64,000 bases of DNA from Halobacillus yeomjeoni (GTDB lineage: Bacteria > Bacillota > Bacilli > Bacillales > Halobacillaceae): the NCBI RefSeq assembly GCF_020171525.1, contig NZ_JAIVAI010000001.1, positions 558,001-622,000 on the forward strand. The letters run 5' to 3'. The position numbers were made by a program, and so were the translations under genes. Positions within the stretch are counted from its first letter, which is position 1. Every line of letters starts with the position of its first letter. The notes under the pieces are model-generated. The model saw nothing but the letters and a program-made list of their open reading frames with translations. It was not told the origin of the DNA and made no database searches. Positions 26,741-36,322 of the stretch are shown one piece after another.

Positions 26741-27769
26741 ATGTCAAGGTCTGAAAGAAAGATCGATCATATCCGCCATGCCTTAGGTCATGACCGCGAT
26801 TTCCACAATCATTTTGATGATATGGATATCGTTCATCAAAGTTTAGCTCAGCTTGACTTTGATCAACTCAGCATAGATGCACAAGTAGGGGAACTTAATT
26901 TAAGTTCCCCTCTTTTTGTTAATGCGATGACTGGAGGCGGCGGAGAGAAAACGGAAGAAATCAATAGAAAAATCGCTGAAGTGGCCAGCAGGACTGGAAT
27001 TGGTATGGCTGTAGGGTCTCAAATGTCAGCACTTAAAAATCCCGAAGAACGTACTACATACGAGGTGGTTCGCCGGGTGAATCCGGAAGGTGTCGTTTTT
27101 GCTAATATAGGTAGTGAGGGAACCATTGAACAGGCGGAAGAAGCGGTGGAAATGCTTCAAGCCGATGCATTGCAGATTCATATCAATACACTACAGGAGA
27201 TGATTATGCCTGAAGGGGATAGGGATTTCACTCAACGATTGGAGAAAATCGAACGTATCCTTAATGGTATATCCGTTCCTGTGATCATTAAAGAGGTAGG
27301 GTATGGAATGTCCAGGGAGACTGTCAAAACATTAAAGTCTCTTGGTGTAAACTATATCGATGTAGGGGGGAGAGGGGGAACGAACTTCTCAAAAGTTGAA
27401 AACATGCGAAGGAAAAAGCAGCTGGCTTCGTACAACAACTGGGGAATTCCCACTCCGGTATCGGTTTTGGAAGCCAGGGAAAACCACCCTGATATCCATA
27501 TAATAGGTTCGGGCGGTATCCGTAATGGGCTGGATGGCGTCAAAGCCATGGTGCTTGGAGCACAGGCCTTTGGAATGGCAGGAGCTTTGCTTAGAGTCCT
27601 TTTGGATGAAGGAGAGCAGGCTTTAGAGGATGAGATTCTCCATATCCATCACGAAGTGAAAGTTGCGATGATGCTGTTAAATATTACTGATGTAAATCAA
27701 TTCAAAGATCAACCGTATGTTTTGTATGGGAAAACAAAGGAATGGGTGGATCAGCGATTGAGTCGCTAG
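26741..27769 (+). CDS. fni: Type 2 isopentenyl-diphosphate delta-isomerase
   Basis: This FMN- and NADPH-dependent isomerase interconverts IPP and DMAPP for isoprenoid synthesis. It has 342 residues from ATG 26741 (behind GAAGGG). Motifs include VNAMTGG, the AVGSQ segment, HINTLQE, KEVGYGMS and GSGGIRNGLDG (phosphate and FMN binding). It supplies precursors for HepS/HepT in this same window. Confidence 0.93.
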   Translation: MSRSERKIDHIRHALGHDRDFHNHFDDMDIVHQSLAQLDFDQLSIDAQVGELNLSSPLFVNAMTGGGGEKTEEINRKIAEVASRTGIGMAVGSQMSALKNPEERTTYEVVRRVNPEGVVFANIGSEGTIEQAEEAVEMLQADALQIHINTLQEMIMPEGDRDFTQRLEKIERILNGISVPVIIKEVGYGMSRETVKTLKSLGVNYIDVGGRGGTNFSKVENMRRKKQLASYNNWGIPTPVSVLEARENHPDIHIIGSGGIRNGLDGVKAMVLGAQAFGMAGALLRVLLDEGEQALEDEILHIHHEVKVAMMLLNITDVNQFKDQPYVLYGKTKEWVDQRLSR

Positions 27770-27799
27770 CTTATGACTATAGTCATAAGCTTTTTTATT
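27768..27799 (+). terminator. Rho-independent terminator of fni
   Basis: The perfect stem agcttatgact / agtcataagct is followed by a T run and overlaps the fni stop codon. Confidence 0.9.
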
Positions 27800-27921
27800 T
27801 GAGATGTTTAAAGAAGGTTTTTTACCCCCATAATAAAGAAGAACTATATTTTTGAATGAATTATGGTTGTAATCGAAATAAATCGGTTTGAATGGCTTTA
27901 CATATGGGGGGCGATGGAGTC

Positions 27922-28512
27922 ATGGAAGCGGAATTTTATTGGTACAGCTGGGTGATTGTCATTATCCTCTTCTTCTTTACACAAAAAGCTTCAATAAGGA
28001 ATCCGCTCCTCCTTTTGTGCAGTCTTTTGATGATTACATACAATATTACTCCGTATTTTTCTGAACATTTCATGTATATTCATACCTTTACGATAGCTAT
28101 TTTTGGTATTTACTATTGGATAAGGAATAAAAAGCGATTTCTCTTACATGTATGGCCATTTGTCCTCAGTATAGGTTATACATCTATTCAATTGTTTTTT
28201 CTGGTCAATCCAGTATGGTTGGAGTTTCCGGGGTTATCTTTGTTGGTTTTCCTGCTTCTGTATATTTTTCACAAGTTTTCAGATAGCGTGGAAAGTTTGA
28301 TAGGAATGTGGTTCTTAGTGAATGCTTGTGGAACTTTATGGTCATACTCAGTCTTCTCGCTTTTTTCTTTAGAAGGGTTGATTGAAATGAACGTTATTCT
28401 GTTATTTGTCATACAAGGATTGTTGTGGATTCTGATCCTCAACGGGGTGGACCATTTGAAAGCAAAGGTACAAAAACAAAAGTCGAGGAAGAAAGGGGCT
28501 GCTTGGGTGTGA
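27922..28512 (+). CDS. yphA: Integral membrane protein YphA
   Basis: The 196-residue polytopic membrane protein has about six hydrophobic segments and a basic C-terminal tail (KVQKQKSRKKG). Start ATG 27922 gives the length of B. subtilis YphA; an in-frame ATG at 27904 lacks a ribosome site. The stop codon overlaps the next start (GTGA), so it is coupled to the YIEGIA gene. Function unknown. Confidence 0.75.
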   Translation: MEAEFYWYSWVIVIILFFFTQKASIRNPLLLLCSLLMITYNITPYFSEHFMYIHTFTIAIFGIYYWIRNKKRFLLHVWPFVLSIGYTSIQLFFLVNPVWLEFPGLSLLVFLLLYIFHKFSDSVESLIGMWFLVNACGTLWSYSVFSLFSLEGLIEMNVILLFVIQGLLWILILNGVDHLKAKVQKQKSRKKGAAWV

Positions 28513-29396
28513 ATGAATATACGTACCCGATCATATTCGGAATTATTGTAGGAACCGCAGTGCGCGTTTTTATGCTGAGAAGCGATTATCGTCAATACCC
28601 TACGTATTTACATGGTAAAATCATTCACCTCTCCCTCGGCTTTATTGCAGCTGGATTAGGGACAATCGCTATTCCTTCCATAATGGAGAAAGAATTCACA
28701 GCAGTTACCTTTTTGACATTGGCTGCTTCCCAATTTCGAGAGGTAAGAAATATGGAGCGGAATACGTTGACAGAAATGGACGCTTACGAACTTGTTCCGA
28801 GGGGAAATACTTATATTGAAGGCATCGCAGTGGCTTTTGAAAGCAGGAATTACCTTGTCATATTTACATCATTCACTGTAACCCTCTGTTACTTGGCTTT
28901 CAATATTTGGGTGGCAGTGATAGCCACCGTGTTCTGTTTTATACTTTCCCACTTCCTGATGAGTGGTTCGACTTTAGCGGATATCGTTGAAGTAGAACAA
29001 TCTGAACTTTCGTTCGATGGGGCTGGACTATATGTCGATAACATTTATATCATGAACATCGGACTGCCTGAACGACAGGAAGAAATTCTTAAGTACGGGA
29101 TGGGGTTTGTACTGACTCCGAAATCTTTCAGTGTCCGGTCTACAATTGCGAACTTGGGACAAAGACAGGCCATTCTGCACGACGTTTCGGTCACATTAGG
29201 AGTATTTCGTGATTCTGGAACCCCCGCCCTTGTTCCATTGATTAAAAGAGATTTGAATGATGGACGAATCGGTGTTTTTATTCTCCCACAAGAGAAGGAT
29301 CCTGTCAGGGCAAAAGAGATCATATCCGCGGTTCCCGTGCTTGAAAATGCTATTCAAATGCCGACCAAGAGGAAAGGGCGGGGGGCAAAAAGATGA
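28509..29396 (+). CDS. YIEGIA-family membrane protein (YphB position)
   Basis: The protein has 295 residues with several N-terminal membrane segments and the diagnostic YIEGIA sequence (near residue 106) that names the family. The C-terminal half is soluble. The start is GTG 28509, overlapping the yphA stop; TTG 28503 is an alternative. The family is confined to spore-formers and its members are usually next to the small capping-complex gene that follows here. Biochemical role not certain. Confidence 0.82.
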   Translation: MNEYTYPIIFGIIVGTAVRVFMLRSDYRQYPTYLHGKIIHLSLGFIAAGLGTIAIPSIMEKEFTAVTFLTLAASQFREVRNMERNTLTEMDAYELVPRGNTYIEGIAVAFESRNYLVIFTSFTVTLCYLAFNIWVAVIATVFCFILSHFLMSGSTLADIVEVEQSELSFDGAGLYVDNIYIMNIGLPERQEEILKYGMGFVLTPKSFSVRSTIANLGQRQAILHDVSVTLGVFRDSGTPALVPLIKRDLNDGRIGVFILPQEKDPVRAKEIISAVPVLENAIQMPTKRKGRGAKR

Positions 29397-29578
29397 AGAT
29401 GGAAAAAGCGATTCTCGCTACAATAACGACCCAATCCAATAAAGTTTCTGGAGGTACGGCTGTTTTTCATTGTGAAACGAAAGAAGAGATGGAAGCAGTG
29501 GCTGCAAACCTTGAAGCCATATTGGATGGGATTGCCCACGCGCTGAATGAGCAATTGTATATCATCGTCAAACATTGA
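29393..29578 (+). CDS. Small partner protein of the YIEGIA protein (capping complex subunit type)
   Basis: The 61-residue protein starts with ATG overlapping the previous TGA and is preceded by GGGCGGGGGG, a very strong ribosome site. It is soluble and acidic, with an ILATITT strand, a GGTAVFHCETKEEMEAV helix-strand unit and an LYIIVKH end. Proteins of this size and sequence next to YIEGIA genes are annotated as capping complex subunits. The stoichiometry implied by the coupling suggests a physical complex. Confidence 0.72.
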   Translation: MKMEKAILATITTQSNKVSGGTAVFHCETKEEMEAVAANLEAILDGIAHALNEQLYIIVKH

Positions 29579-29788
29579 TACAAAAGAATTTCAATTGAGT
29601 ATTCTTCTTATTTTTGCTAAAATAATAAAGTTAATGGCTATCTGCTGTTCTGTGGGATTGAAGGCTGTTCAACAGCATGACCATAGACGGCAGTATTTTT
29701 TTCGTCAAAAGGGGAGAACCCCTTTGACGTTTCCTTACTGAAAATACGTGAAATAATGAAATTAGAATGGGGAAAGGATGATCCTTTC

Positions 29789-31099
29789 ATGAGAAAATCA
29801 GTAGTTGCTATTGTAGGGCGGCCGAATGTCGGTAAATCGACGATCTTCAACCGCCTTGTAGGAGAAAGAATTTCAATTGTAGAAGATACTCCAGGAGTGA
29901 CAAGAGACCGTATATATGCTGAAGCAGAATGGCTGACCACTCGTTTCAATGTCATTGATACCGGTGGAATAGAGCTTGGAGATGAACCTCTTCTCGTTCA
30001 AATGAGAGAACAGGCAAACGTGGCAATCGATGAAGCTGACGTTATCATCTTCATGGTCAATGGACGAGATGGAATTACAGGTGCAGACGAAGAAGTAGCT
30101 AAAATTCTCTATAAATCCAACAAACCTGTTGTACTAGCAGTCAACAAAGTGGATAACCCGGAGATGAGAGAAAACATTTATGAATTTTACAGCTTGGGAT
30201 TCGGTGAACCTTTCCCGATTTCCGGAACACATGGGCTCGGACTTGGTGACCTGCTGGATGAAGCGGTTAAACACTTTCCAGAGAAAGTACAGGAAGAAAT
30301 TGATGACGAGACGATCCGTTTCAGCTTGATCGGACGCCCTAATGTAGGTAAATCATCCCTTGTTAACAGTCTCCTCGGTCAGGAGCGTGTCATTGTTAGT
30401 AATGTCGCAGGAACGACACGGGATGCCATTGACACACCATTTACTAAAGATGGCCGGGATTTCGTCATCATAGATACTGCGGGGATGCGTAAACGTGGAA
30501 AGGTTTATGAAAATACAGAACGATACAGTATCATGCGTGCTCTAAAAGCGATTGAACGTTCAGACGTCGTATTGACTCTGATTGATGCTGAGACGGGTAT
30601 ACAAGAGCAAGATAAAAAAATTGCCGGTTATGCTCATGAAGCAGGAAAAGCTGTCATTATCGTAGTAAATAAATGGGATACGATGGACATCAAAGAGAAT
30701 ACGATGAAAGAATTCGAGGATAAAGTCCGTTCTAACTTCCGATTCTTAGACTATGCGCCGATCGTGTACCTGTCTGCCAAAACTAAAAAGAGAACACATA
30801 CTTTGATCCCAAGAGTGGTGGAAGCAAGTGAAAATCATGCCAAACGCGTTCAAACGAACATTTTGAACGAAGTGATCATGGATGCTCTGGCTATGAACCC
30901 TGCGCCATCGATCAAAGGACAGCCATTGAAAATATTCTATGCAGCTCAAGTTTCCGTCAAGCCGCCAACGTTCGTGGTTTTCGTGAACGAACCTGAGTTG
31001 ATGCATTTCACCTATGAACGTTTCTTAGAGAATCGTATTCGTGAAGCCTTCGGATTTGAAGGTACACCGATTAAAATTTACGCACGTAAACGTAAGTGA
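29789..31099 (+). CDS. der: Ribosome-assembly GTPase Der (EngA/YphC)
   Basis: Der has two tandem GTPase domains and a KH-like C-terminal domain and acts in 50S ribosome maturation. It has 436 residues from ATG 29789, identical in length to B. subtilis Der. P-loops GRPNVGKS occur at residues 10-17 and 182-189, with DTPG/DTAG, NKVD and NKWD G-motifs in the two domains. An upstream in-frame ATG (29756) is not supported by homology. The 210-base leader (29579-29788) holds a hairpin at 29704-29730 whose role is unknown. Confidence 0.95.
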   Translation: MRKSVVAIVGRPNVGKSTIFNRLVGERISIVEDTPGVTRDRIYAEAEWLTTRFNVIDTGGIELGDEPLLVQMREQANVAIDEADVIIFMVNGRDGITGADEEVAKILYKSNKPVVLAVNKVDNPEMRENIYEFYSLGFGEPFPISGTHGLGLGDLLDEAVKHFPEKVQEEIDDETIRFSLIGRPNVGKSSLVNSLLGQERVIVSNVAGTTRDAIDTPFTKDGRDFVIIDTAGMRKRGKVYENTERYSIMRALKAIERSDVVLTLIDAETGIQEQDKKIAGYAHEAGKAVIIVVNKWDTMDIKENTMKEFEDKVRSNFRFLDYAPIVYLSAKTKKRTHTLIPRVVEASENHAKRVQTNILNEVIMDALAMNPAPSIKGQPLKIFYAAQVSVKPPTFVVFVNEPELMHFTYERFLENRIREAFGFEGTPIKIYARKRK

Positions 31100-31124
31100 T
31101 TTCGAGAGAAAGGGAGTAGGTATC

Positions 31125-32165
31125 ATGGAAAAAGTAGCTGTACTGGGAGCTGGGAGCTGGGGGACGGCTCTAGCCATGGTTCTCGCTGACAATGGACATG
31201 AAGTGAGATTATGGTCACATCGACAGGAACATGCTGACGAGATTAATGCCACCCATAAGAATGAAAAGTATTTGAAAGGGGTGCAAATCCCTGAAAGTAT
31301 CCACGCAAGCAACGATTTGAGCAGTGTTGTCAAAGGTGTCAAACACATTATTTTGGTCGTGCCGACAAAAGCGATGCGGGAAGTCTGCAAGGATCTTGTA
31401 AATGTGATGGATCAGGAAGTGATTCTTACTCACGCATCGAAAGGGATTGAACCTGAAACCTATAAGCGTGTTTCGGAAGTCATTAAAGAAGAGATTCCGG
31501 ATAAGTTTTATGAAGATGTCGTAGTTTTGTCAGGGCCAAGCCATGCAGAGGAAGTCAGTTTACGTCAGCCGACGACTGTAACTGTCTCTGCTGCTGATAT
31601 TAAAGTAGCAGAAAAAGTCCAGGATTTATTCATAAACCGTAATTTTCGAGTATACACCTCCCCGGATCTGACAGGTGTGGAGCTTGGCGGAGCCTTAAAG
31701 AATATTATTGCTTTGGGGGCAGGGATCTCGGATGGCTTAGGCTACGGGGATAATGCAAAAGCTGCTTTAATCACCAGAGGTTTAGCTGAAATCGCCCGTC
31801 TAGGGACAGCGATGGGGGCGAACCCGCTCACCTTTTCAGGGTTGACTGGAATTGGTGATTTGATTGTGACATGTACGAGCTCTCACAGCCGTAATTGGAG
31901 AGCAGGGAACAAGCTTGGCCAAGGAAATGATCTCGAAGAAGTCTTAGAGCAGATGGGGATGGTTGTAGAGGGTGTGCGGACCACTAAAGCCGCTTATCAA
32001 CTTTCCAAAAATCAAAACGTAGAAATGCCGATCACTTCAGGCATATATCAAATCCTCTTTGAAGGTGCAGATCCTCGCGATGTAGTCGATCAATTGATGA
32101 CAAGGATCCGTCGCCACGAAATGGAGGATCTGACAAATATTTTAGATGAACAAATGAATGACTGA
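31125..32165 (+). CDS. gpsA: NAD(P)-dependent glycerol-3-phosphate dehydrogenase
   Basis: GpsA reduces dihydroxyacetone phosphate to glycerol-3-phosphate for phospholipid synthesis. The 346-residue protein has the dinucleotide motif [10 protein letters not shown] at the N-terminus, the [10 protein letters not shown] block, and [28 protein letters not shown] with the catalytic Lys. It follows der by 25 nt, as in B. subtilis, and supplies glycerol-3-phosphate to the pathway that includes PlsC. Confidence 0.94.
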   Translation: MEKVAVLGAGSWGTALAMVLADNGHEVRLWSHRQEHADEINATHKNEKYLKGVQIPESIHASNDLSSVVKGVKHIILVVPTKAMREVCKDLVNVMDQEVILTHASKGIEPETYKRVSEVIKEEIPDKFYEDVVVLSGPSHAEEVSLRQPTTVTVSAADIKVAEKVQDLFINRNFRVYTSPDLTGVELGGALKNIIALGAGISDGLGYGDNAKAALITRGLAEIARLGTAMGANPLTFSGLTGIGDLIVTCTSSHSRNWRAGNKLGQGNDLEEVLEQMGMVVEGVRTTKAAYQLSKNQNVEMPITSGIYQILFEGADPRDVVDQLMTRIRRHEMEDLTNILDEQMND

Positions 32166-32226
32166 CAAATGACTTCCTCAGTGCATATACTATCCAGAAC
32201 CTATTGCACGAGGAGGTCAACTGTAC

Positions 32227-32487
32227 ATGAGTGATTTTCAAAAGAACATTTTTGATCATTTGAAGAAAAAGGCGGACATTGATCCGGAGGATGTGTTCAA
32301 TGTCGCGAACTCTGTGCAAAATGCAGATTTCAGTGATGAAAAGACGGTGCGTCGATTAGTTCGTCAACTAGCCAAGGTTGCAAACAAACCAGTTTCAAAG
32401 AAGAAGGAAGATAAGATCGTAGAAGCGATCACAAAACAGAATATGCCACTTGATATGAACACTTTAAGCAAGTTTCTTAAAGGCTGA
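32227..32487 (+). CDS. SpoVIF-family sporulation protein (YphE position)
   Basis: The 86-residue protein is helical and basic (SEKTVRRLVRQLAKVANKP-like core with a KKKEDKIVEAI helix). It has the pattern of the stage VI sporulation protein F family found only in spore-formers. The start follows GAGGAGG. It lies where B. subtilis has yphE, after gpsA. Its precise function here is inferred from family only. Confidence 0.7.
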   Translation: MSDFQKNIFDHLKKKADIDPEDVFNVANSVQNADFSDEKTVRRLVRQLAKVANKPVSKKKEDKIVEAITKQNMPLDMNTLSKFLKG

Positions 32488-32585
32488 CGCAAAGTTGGGC
32501 ACCTGATGAGGCGGCCATTCATACAATTGCATACAATAACTCGCAGTAATCATTATATATGAGCTGTGCGGGGATTATTTAGTCA

Positions 32586-32620
32586 ACCGGAGCAATACGT
32601 TTGCTCCGGCATTTTCTTGT
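32586..32620 (+). terminator. Rho-independent terminator after the SpoVIF-like gene
   Basis: The stem ccggagcaa / ttgctccgg is followed by a T-rich tract. It lies 99 nt after the stop and just before repeat copy 2. Confidence 0.8.
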
Positions 32621-32643
32621 GTTTGACAGCGTGTCTTTATTCT

Positions 32644-33061
32644 TTGGCTCTGTTAAAATCTGTTGTTGATAGTGTCCGGTCCGTTATTTACTGAGTGCAT
32701 GGGATGGCAGGGAAAACAGTCCGCTTTCCGCGGGGAACGCTTTAGCCTCCTTGAACTTCGTTCTCCGGGGTCTCACCTTGTTCCTTTTTCCCGCAGGAGT
32801 CTACCTGTTTTCCCTGCAATCCCTTTCGTAGTTGGTGTAACGTACTTGGGTTATGGCCTTTCTGACCCTTCTACTTTGAAGAGGCGGCCTTTTAGAATGG
32901 CGAGACTCCAGTGGGATAAAGGTACATCGTGAGACCCCGGAAGGCGCAGCCTTAGGAGGCTCGCGGTACCCCACGGAAAGGGAGTCATTCTAAAAGGCCG
33001 CCTCATACAAAACCCAGGGAGGAAAGCTCACATGTGAAATAACACCACCAAGCAATAACAG
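32644..33061 (+). repeat. Compound inverted-repeat element, copy 2 (about 418 bp)
   Basis: This copy has the same order and orientation as copy 1 at 14935-15402. Terminal repeats are at 32659-32668 and 33052-33061. Module 1 arms are at 32701-32719 and 32805-32823 (one mismatch). Module 2 arms are at 32882-32899 and 32986-33003 (perfect). It is about 50 bp shorter, mainly because the segment after the left terminus is missing. Most internal differences are single-base. It fills most of the 760-base gap 32488-33247; the rest (33062-33247) shows no gene. No coding capacity is supported. Confidence 0.85.
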
Positions 33062-33247
33062 AACAGAGTGTTTTTAAAGTTACTTAATGGATGTGAAAGG
33101 TGAAGCCTGGGTCCTTCTTTCTCCTGTCTACCTATAAAAATCTAAAAGGGTGTGAGTAGGGCACCCGTATGGAACTTTACCGGTGCGTTCAGGTTTGAAC
33201 ATGTGGTATAATACCAGAAGCAAATTGTGTATAAGAGGAGGAAAATC

Positions 33248-33445
33248 ATGTCTGAATCAATGCTCAAGATGTACATATCGTTCGCTGGAATCATTTTATT
33301 ATTCCTGTCGATCGGGCTCATCTTGTTAAGCAGACATAAATTGAATGGCATCCTCGCCGGGGTCGTTGCTTTCATCGCGTGGGTATGCATGATCATCGGT
33401 GGATTGATCATTTTTTATATCGTTTTTAGTGGACCGACAGCTTAA
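33248..33445 (+). CDS. Small membrane protein, DUF2768 type
   Basis: The 65-residue protein starts at ATG 33248 after AGAGGAGG. It consists of two membrane segments (about residues 7-26 and 35-60) joined by a short SRHKLNG loop. It fits the DUF2768 family of spore-formers, which lies before yphF. The next gene starts 18 nt later, so the two are probably one operon. Function unknown. Confidence 0.7.
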   Translation: MSESMLKMYISFAGIILLFLSIGLILLSRHKLNGILAGVVAFIAWVCMIIGGLIIFYIVFSGPTA

Positions 33446-33463
33446 GAAAAGGAGGGTTTCAAC

Positions 33464-34189
33464 ATGAAGTGGCTGAAATTACTGACCATGCCTTTACTTG
33501 CCATTGTGTTAACAGGCTGTCTGTACCCAAGCAATCAGCTTCAAAAAAACCAAGTACCTAATCAGGTACAATTAGATACGATACAAAATGCGGTCGATAC
33601 TTATAAAGAAAATACAGATGGGTTGCTGCCGATCAAGACGAAACCTCAGGATACACCGGTATTCCAAAAATATTTGCTGGATTTCAGTAAATTGAAGCAG
33701 CAAAATCTAATCGGTGAACTCCCTGGTACTTCTTTTGAAAACGGGGGGCATTATCAATACGTAATCATCCATCCTGAAGAAGATCCGACTGTGAAAGTGT
33801 TGGATTTAAGAACGACGGAATCCGTACGCTCTCTCCAGGTTAAAATAAAGTTTTACCAGGATAACAATCGATATCCTCCATTAGGCGAACCGATCGCCCG
33901 TGGATTTTATAAGCTCGATTATGAAAAGTTGGGAATGGACGAGCCTCCAATGGTTGACAGCCCATATTCTCAGCATAAGCTGCCCGTATATTTGGATGCT
34001 CAAGGGAATGTAAAGATTGATTACCGTAAAGACTTATACAATTATCTCCAAAACAAAGAACACTCGTATCAACCTGGAGAGGATATCCGTTACCTGCTGA
34101 CCGACCATGCTCCGTTCGTGCCTGGATATTCCGATCCTTACACTGTCAAAGATGGAGAACCTATATTCATGAGTGACTATGAATCATGA
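33464..34189 (+). CDS. yphF: Lipoprotein YphF
   Basis: The 241-residue protein has a lipoprotein signal with lipobox LTGC (Cys near residue 19) and a hydrophilic, Pro-rich mature part. It should be anchored to the outer face of the membrane. Position before spoIVA matches B. subtilis yphF. There is no known enzymatic motif. An AAAGGAGG site precedes the ATG. Confidence 0.8.
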   Translation: MKWLKLLTMPLLAIVLTGCLYPSNQLQKNQVPNQVQLDTIQNAVDTYKENTDGLLPIKTKPQDTPVFQKYLLDFSKLKQQNLIGELPGTSFENGGHYQYVIIHPEEDPTVKVLDLRTTESVRSLQVKIKFYQDNNRYPPLGEPIARGFYKLDYEKLGMDEPPMVDSPYSQHKLPVYLDAQGNVKIDYRKDLYNYLQNKEHSYQPGEDIRYLLTDHAPFVPGYSDPYTVKDGEPIFMSDYES

Positions 34190-34194
34190 TTATT

Positions 34195-34225
34195 CCGCTT
34201 TCTTTATAGAAAGCGGTTTTTTTTA
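34195..34225 (+). terminator. Rho-independent terminator of yphF
   Basis: The stem ccgctttct / agaaagcgg is followed by an eight-base T run. It lies at the start of the 418-base gap 34190-34607, which otherwise holds only the spoIVA promoter region. Confidence 0.9.
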
Positions 34226-34525
34226 TTGTTCCTGACATTCCTTTCTTTGACTTCACTTCAACCTTTTTTTGAATTAGGATGCCTGCCCCACCTCCAGCTG
34301 CGACCTGCAATTCAATTATTAAATCCATGCACTTGGTTTGTTATGTAAAACCAATAACAGACATAAACTAGGCCATAATAAAAGATGAAGATGAAAAGGA
34401 GCTGAAATATAACAATACTCTATAAAAATTTGTTTTTAGAATGGAATAGAAGATAGTTTCATAAACTGAGATATGAGCATTCATCCTTGCCGTCCTACTC
34501 CTCATATGAAAGAGATTAAATTCTT

Positions 34526-34555
34526 GCATATTTATCTAGGACAACATCATAGAAT
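34526..34555 (+). promoter_or_regulatory. SigE-type mother-cell promoter of spoIVA
   Basis: GCATATT (34526-34532), a 15-nt spacer and CATAGAAT (34548-34555) match the SigE consensus KMATATT / CATACAMT with one -10 mismatch. It lies 52 nt before the spoIVA start, which is SigE-driven in B. subtilis. Confidence 0.75.
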
Positions 34556-34607
34556 TAGATTGTCTAGGCTTGTATGTTGTTGAAATTCAATTTTGGGAGG
34601 GGATCCT

Positions 34608-36086
34608 TTGGAGAAGGTGGATATCTTCAGTGATATCTCCAAAAGGACAAATGGAGATATTTATTTAGGTGTCGTAGGGGCAGTTCGTACAGGGAAATCT
34701 ACATTCATAAAGAAATTTATGGAGTTAGTTGTCCTGCCTAATATGGAGGAGGAATCCGATCGTGAACGTGCGTTGGATGAACTCCCTCAGAGTGCTGCAG
34801 GTAAAACGATTATGACGACAGAACCGAAATTCGTACCAAATCAAGCGGCAAAAATCAATATCGACGACCACTTGGATATCCGGGTACGAATGGTCGACTG
34901 TGTTGGGTACGCGGTGAATGGTGCTGTTGGTTACGAGGATGAGCACGGGCCTAGAATGATTCATACACCTTGGTATGAAGAAGCGATACCGTTTCATGAA
35001 GCGGCCGAAATTGGAACACAAAAAGTGATCCAGGAGCATTCAACAATCGGAATCGTTGTAACGACCGATGGGACCATTGGTGAAATATCCAGACACGATT
35101 ATGTTGAAGCAGAAGAAAAAGTCGTCGAAGAGTTAAGAGAGGTCGGAAAGCCTTTCATCATGATTGTCAACTCCGCTCAGCCCCACGCGTCAAGTACAGA
35201 GCAGTTAAGGGCTGAACTTCAGGAGAAGTATGATATTCCTGTCCTTGCTTTATCAGTAGAAAGCATGCGCGAGCAGGACGTTCAGAATGTTTTAAGAGAA
35301 GCATTGTTTGAGTTCCCAGTCCTCGAAGTCAATGTCAATCTACCGAGCTGGGTCATGGTGCTGGATTCCCGTCATTGGCTGAGGAACAATCTTCAAACTG
35401 CCATTGAGGAAACAGTCAAGGATATAAAAAGGCTTCGTGACGTTGATTCAGTCATAGGAAATTTTGATGAATATGAATATATTACCGGTGCTCATATATC
35501 CGGGATGGATTTAGGGGAAGGCATCGCCGAAATTGATCTGCAAGCACCTGAGCATTTATACGATCATGTATTAAAAGAAATTGTAGGAGAAGAAATCCGC
35601 GGCAAAGATCACCTGCTTGAAATCATGCAGGATTTCGCTCATGCCAAGAGAGAATACGACCAAGTGGCTGATGCGCTGCAAATGGTCAAACAGACTGGAT
35701 ATGGGATTGCAGCTCCAACCCTTGAGGATATGACCCTTGATGAACCTGAAATTATCAGACAGGGCTCACGGTTCGGTGTCCGTTTGAAAGCTGTCGCTCC
35801 TTCAATCCATATGGTGAAGGTAGATGTCCAATCGGAGTTTTCTCCAATCATCGGTACTGAGAAGCAAAGTGAGGAACTGGTGAGGTACTTGATGCAGGAT
35901 TTCGAAGAAGATCCACTGTCCATCTGGAATTCAGACATATTCGGACGCTCACTGAGCTCCATTGTCAGAGAAGGGATTTCAGCCAAGCTTGCGTTAATGC
36001 CGGAAAATGCTCGATACAAACTACAGGAAACGTTGGAGCGAATCATCAATGAAGGCTCCGGCGGCATGATAGCAATCATATTATAA
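34608..36086 (+). CDS. spoIVA: Spore-coat morphogenetic ATPase SpoIVA
   Basis: SpoIVA polymerises on the outer forespore membrane, driven by ATP hydrolysis, and forms the coat basement layer. It has 492 residues from TTG 34608, behind GGGAGGGG, the same length as B. subtilis. The Walker A motif GAVRTGKS is at residues 24-31 (K30), with the adjacent IMTTEPKFVPN switch region. The C-terminal end GSGGMIAIIL, which contacts the membrane through SpoVM, is conserved. The upstream in-frame ATG-like start is not supported by homology. Confidence 0.96.
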   Translation: MEKVDIFSDISKRTNGDIYLGVVGAVRTGKSTFIKKFMELVVLPNMEEESDRERALDELPQSAAGKTIMTTEPKFVPNQAAKINIDDHLDIRVRMVDCVGYAVNGAVGYEDEHGPRMIHTPWYEEAIPFHEAAEIGTQKVIQEHSTIGIVVTTDGTIGEISRHDYVEAEEKVVEELREVGKPFIMIVNSAQPHASSTEQLRAELQEKYDIPVLALSVESMREQDVQNVLREALFEFPVLEVNVNLPSWVMVLDSRHWLRNNLQTAIEETVKDIKRLRDVDSVIGNFDEYEYITGAHISGMDLGEGIAEIDLQAPEHLYDHVLKEIVGEEIRGKDHLLEIMQDFAHAKREYDQVADALQMVKQTGYGIAAPTLEDMTLDEPEIIRQGSRFGVRLKAVAPSIHMVKVDVQSEFSPIIGTEKQSEELVRYLMQDFEEDPLSIWNSDIFGRSLSSIVREGISAKLALMPENARYKLQETLERIINEGSGGMIAIIL

Positions 36087-36118
36087 CGGCTCCGAGAGGG
36101 CCGTTTTAATTTTTTTAT
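36085..36118 (+). terminator. Rho-independent terminator of spoIVA
   Basis: The stem aacggc(t)c / (a)gggccgtt is followed by TTAATTTTTTT and overlaps the spoIVA stop region. Confidence 0.75.
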
Positions 36119-36322
36119 AAAAAATTTCTCCCGGAAAAGAGGGTTTTATTATAATCATGTCGTATTTACCGTTATAAGGGATTGAAAAGTGCTGTGAATC
36201 CCATCATATCAAGGGTTGGAGCAACTTGAACGTTCTTCAGGTTTATGGTACGCTACTCTTGAAATGAAGCGGAATTCAGTCGCAGAAATCGCGTTGTAAT
36301 GCGATTTCTAAAGGTTTCTCTA

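Noticed and set aside
35639-36079. 146-codon minus-strand open frame inside spoIVA
   Set aside because: It is antisense to a highly conserved gene and shows no recognisable protein features.
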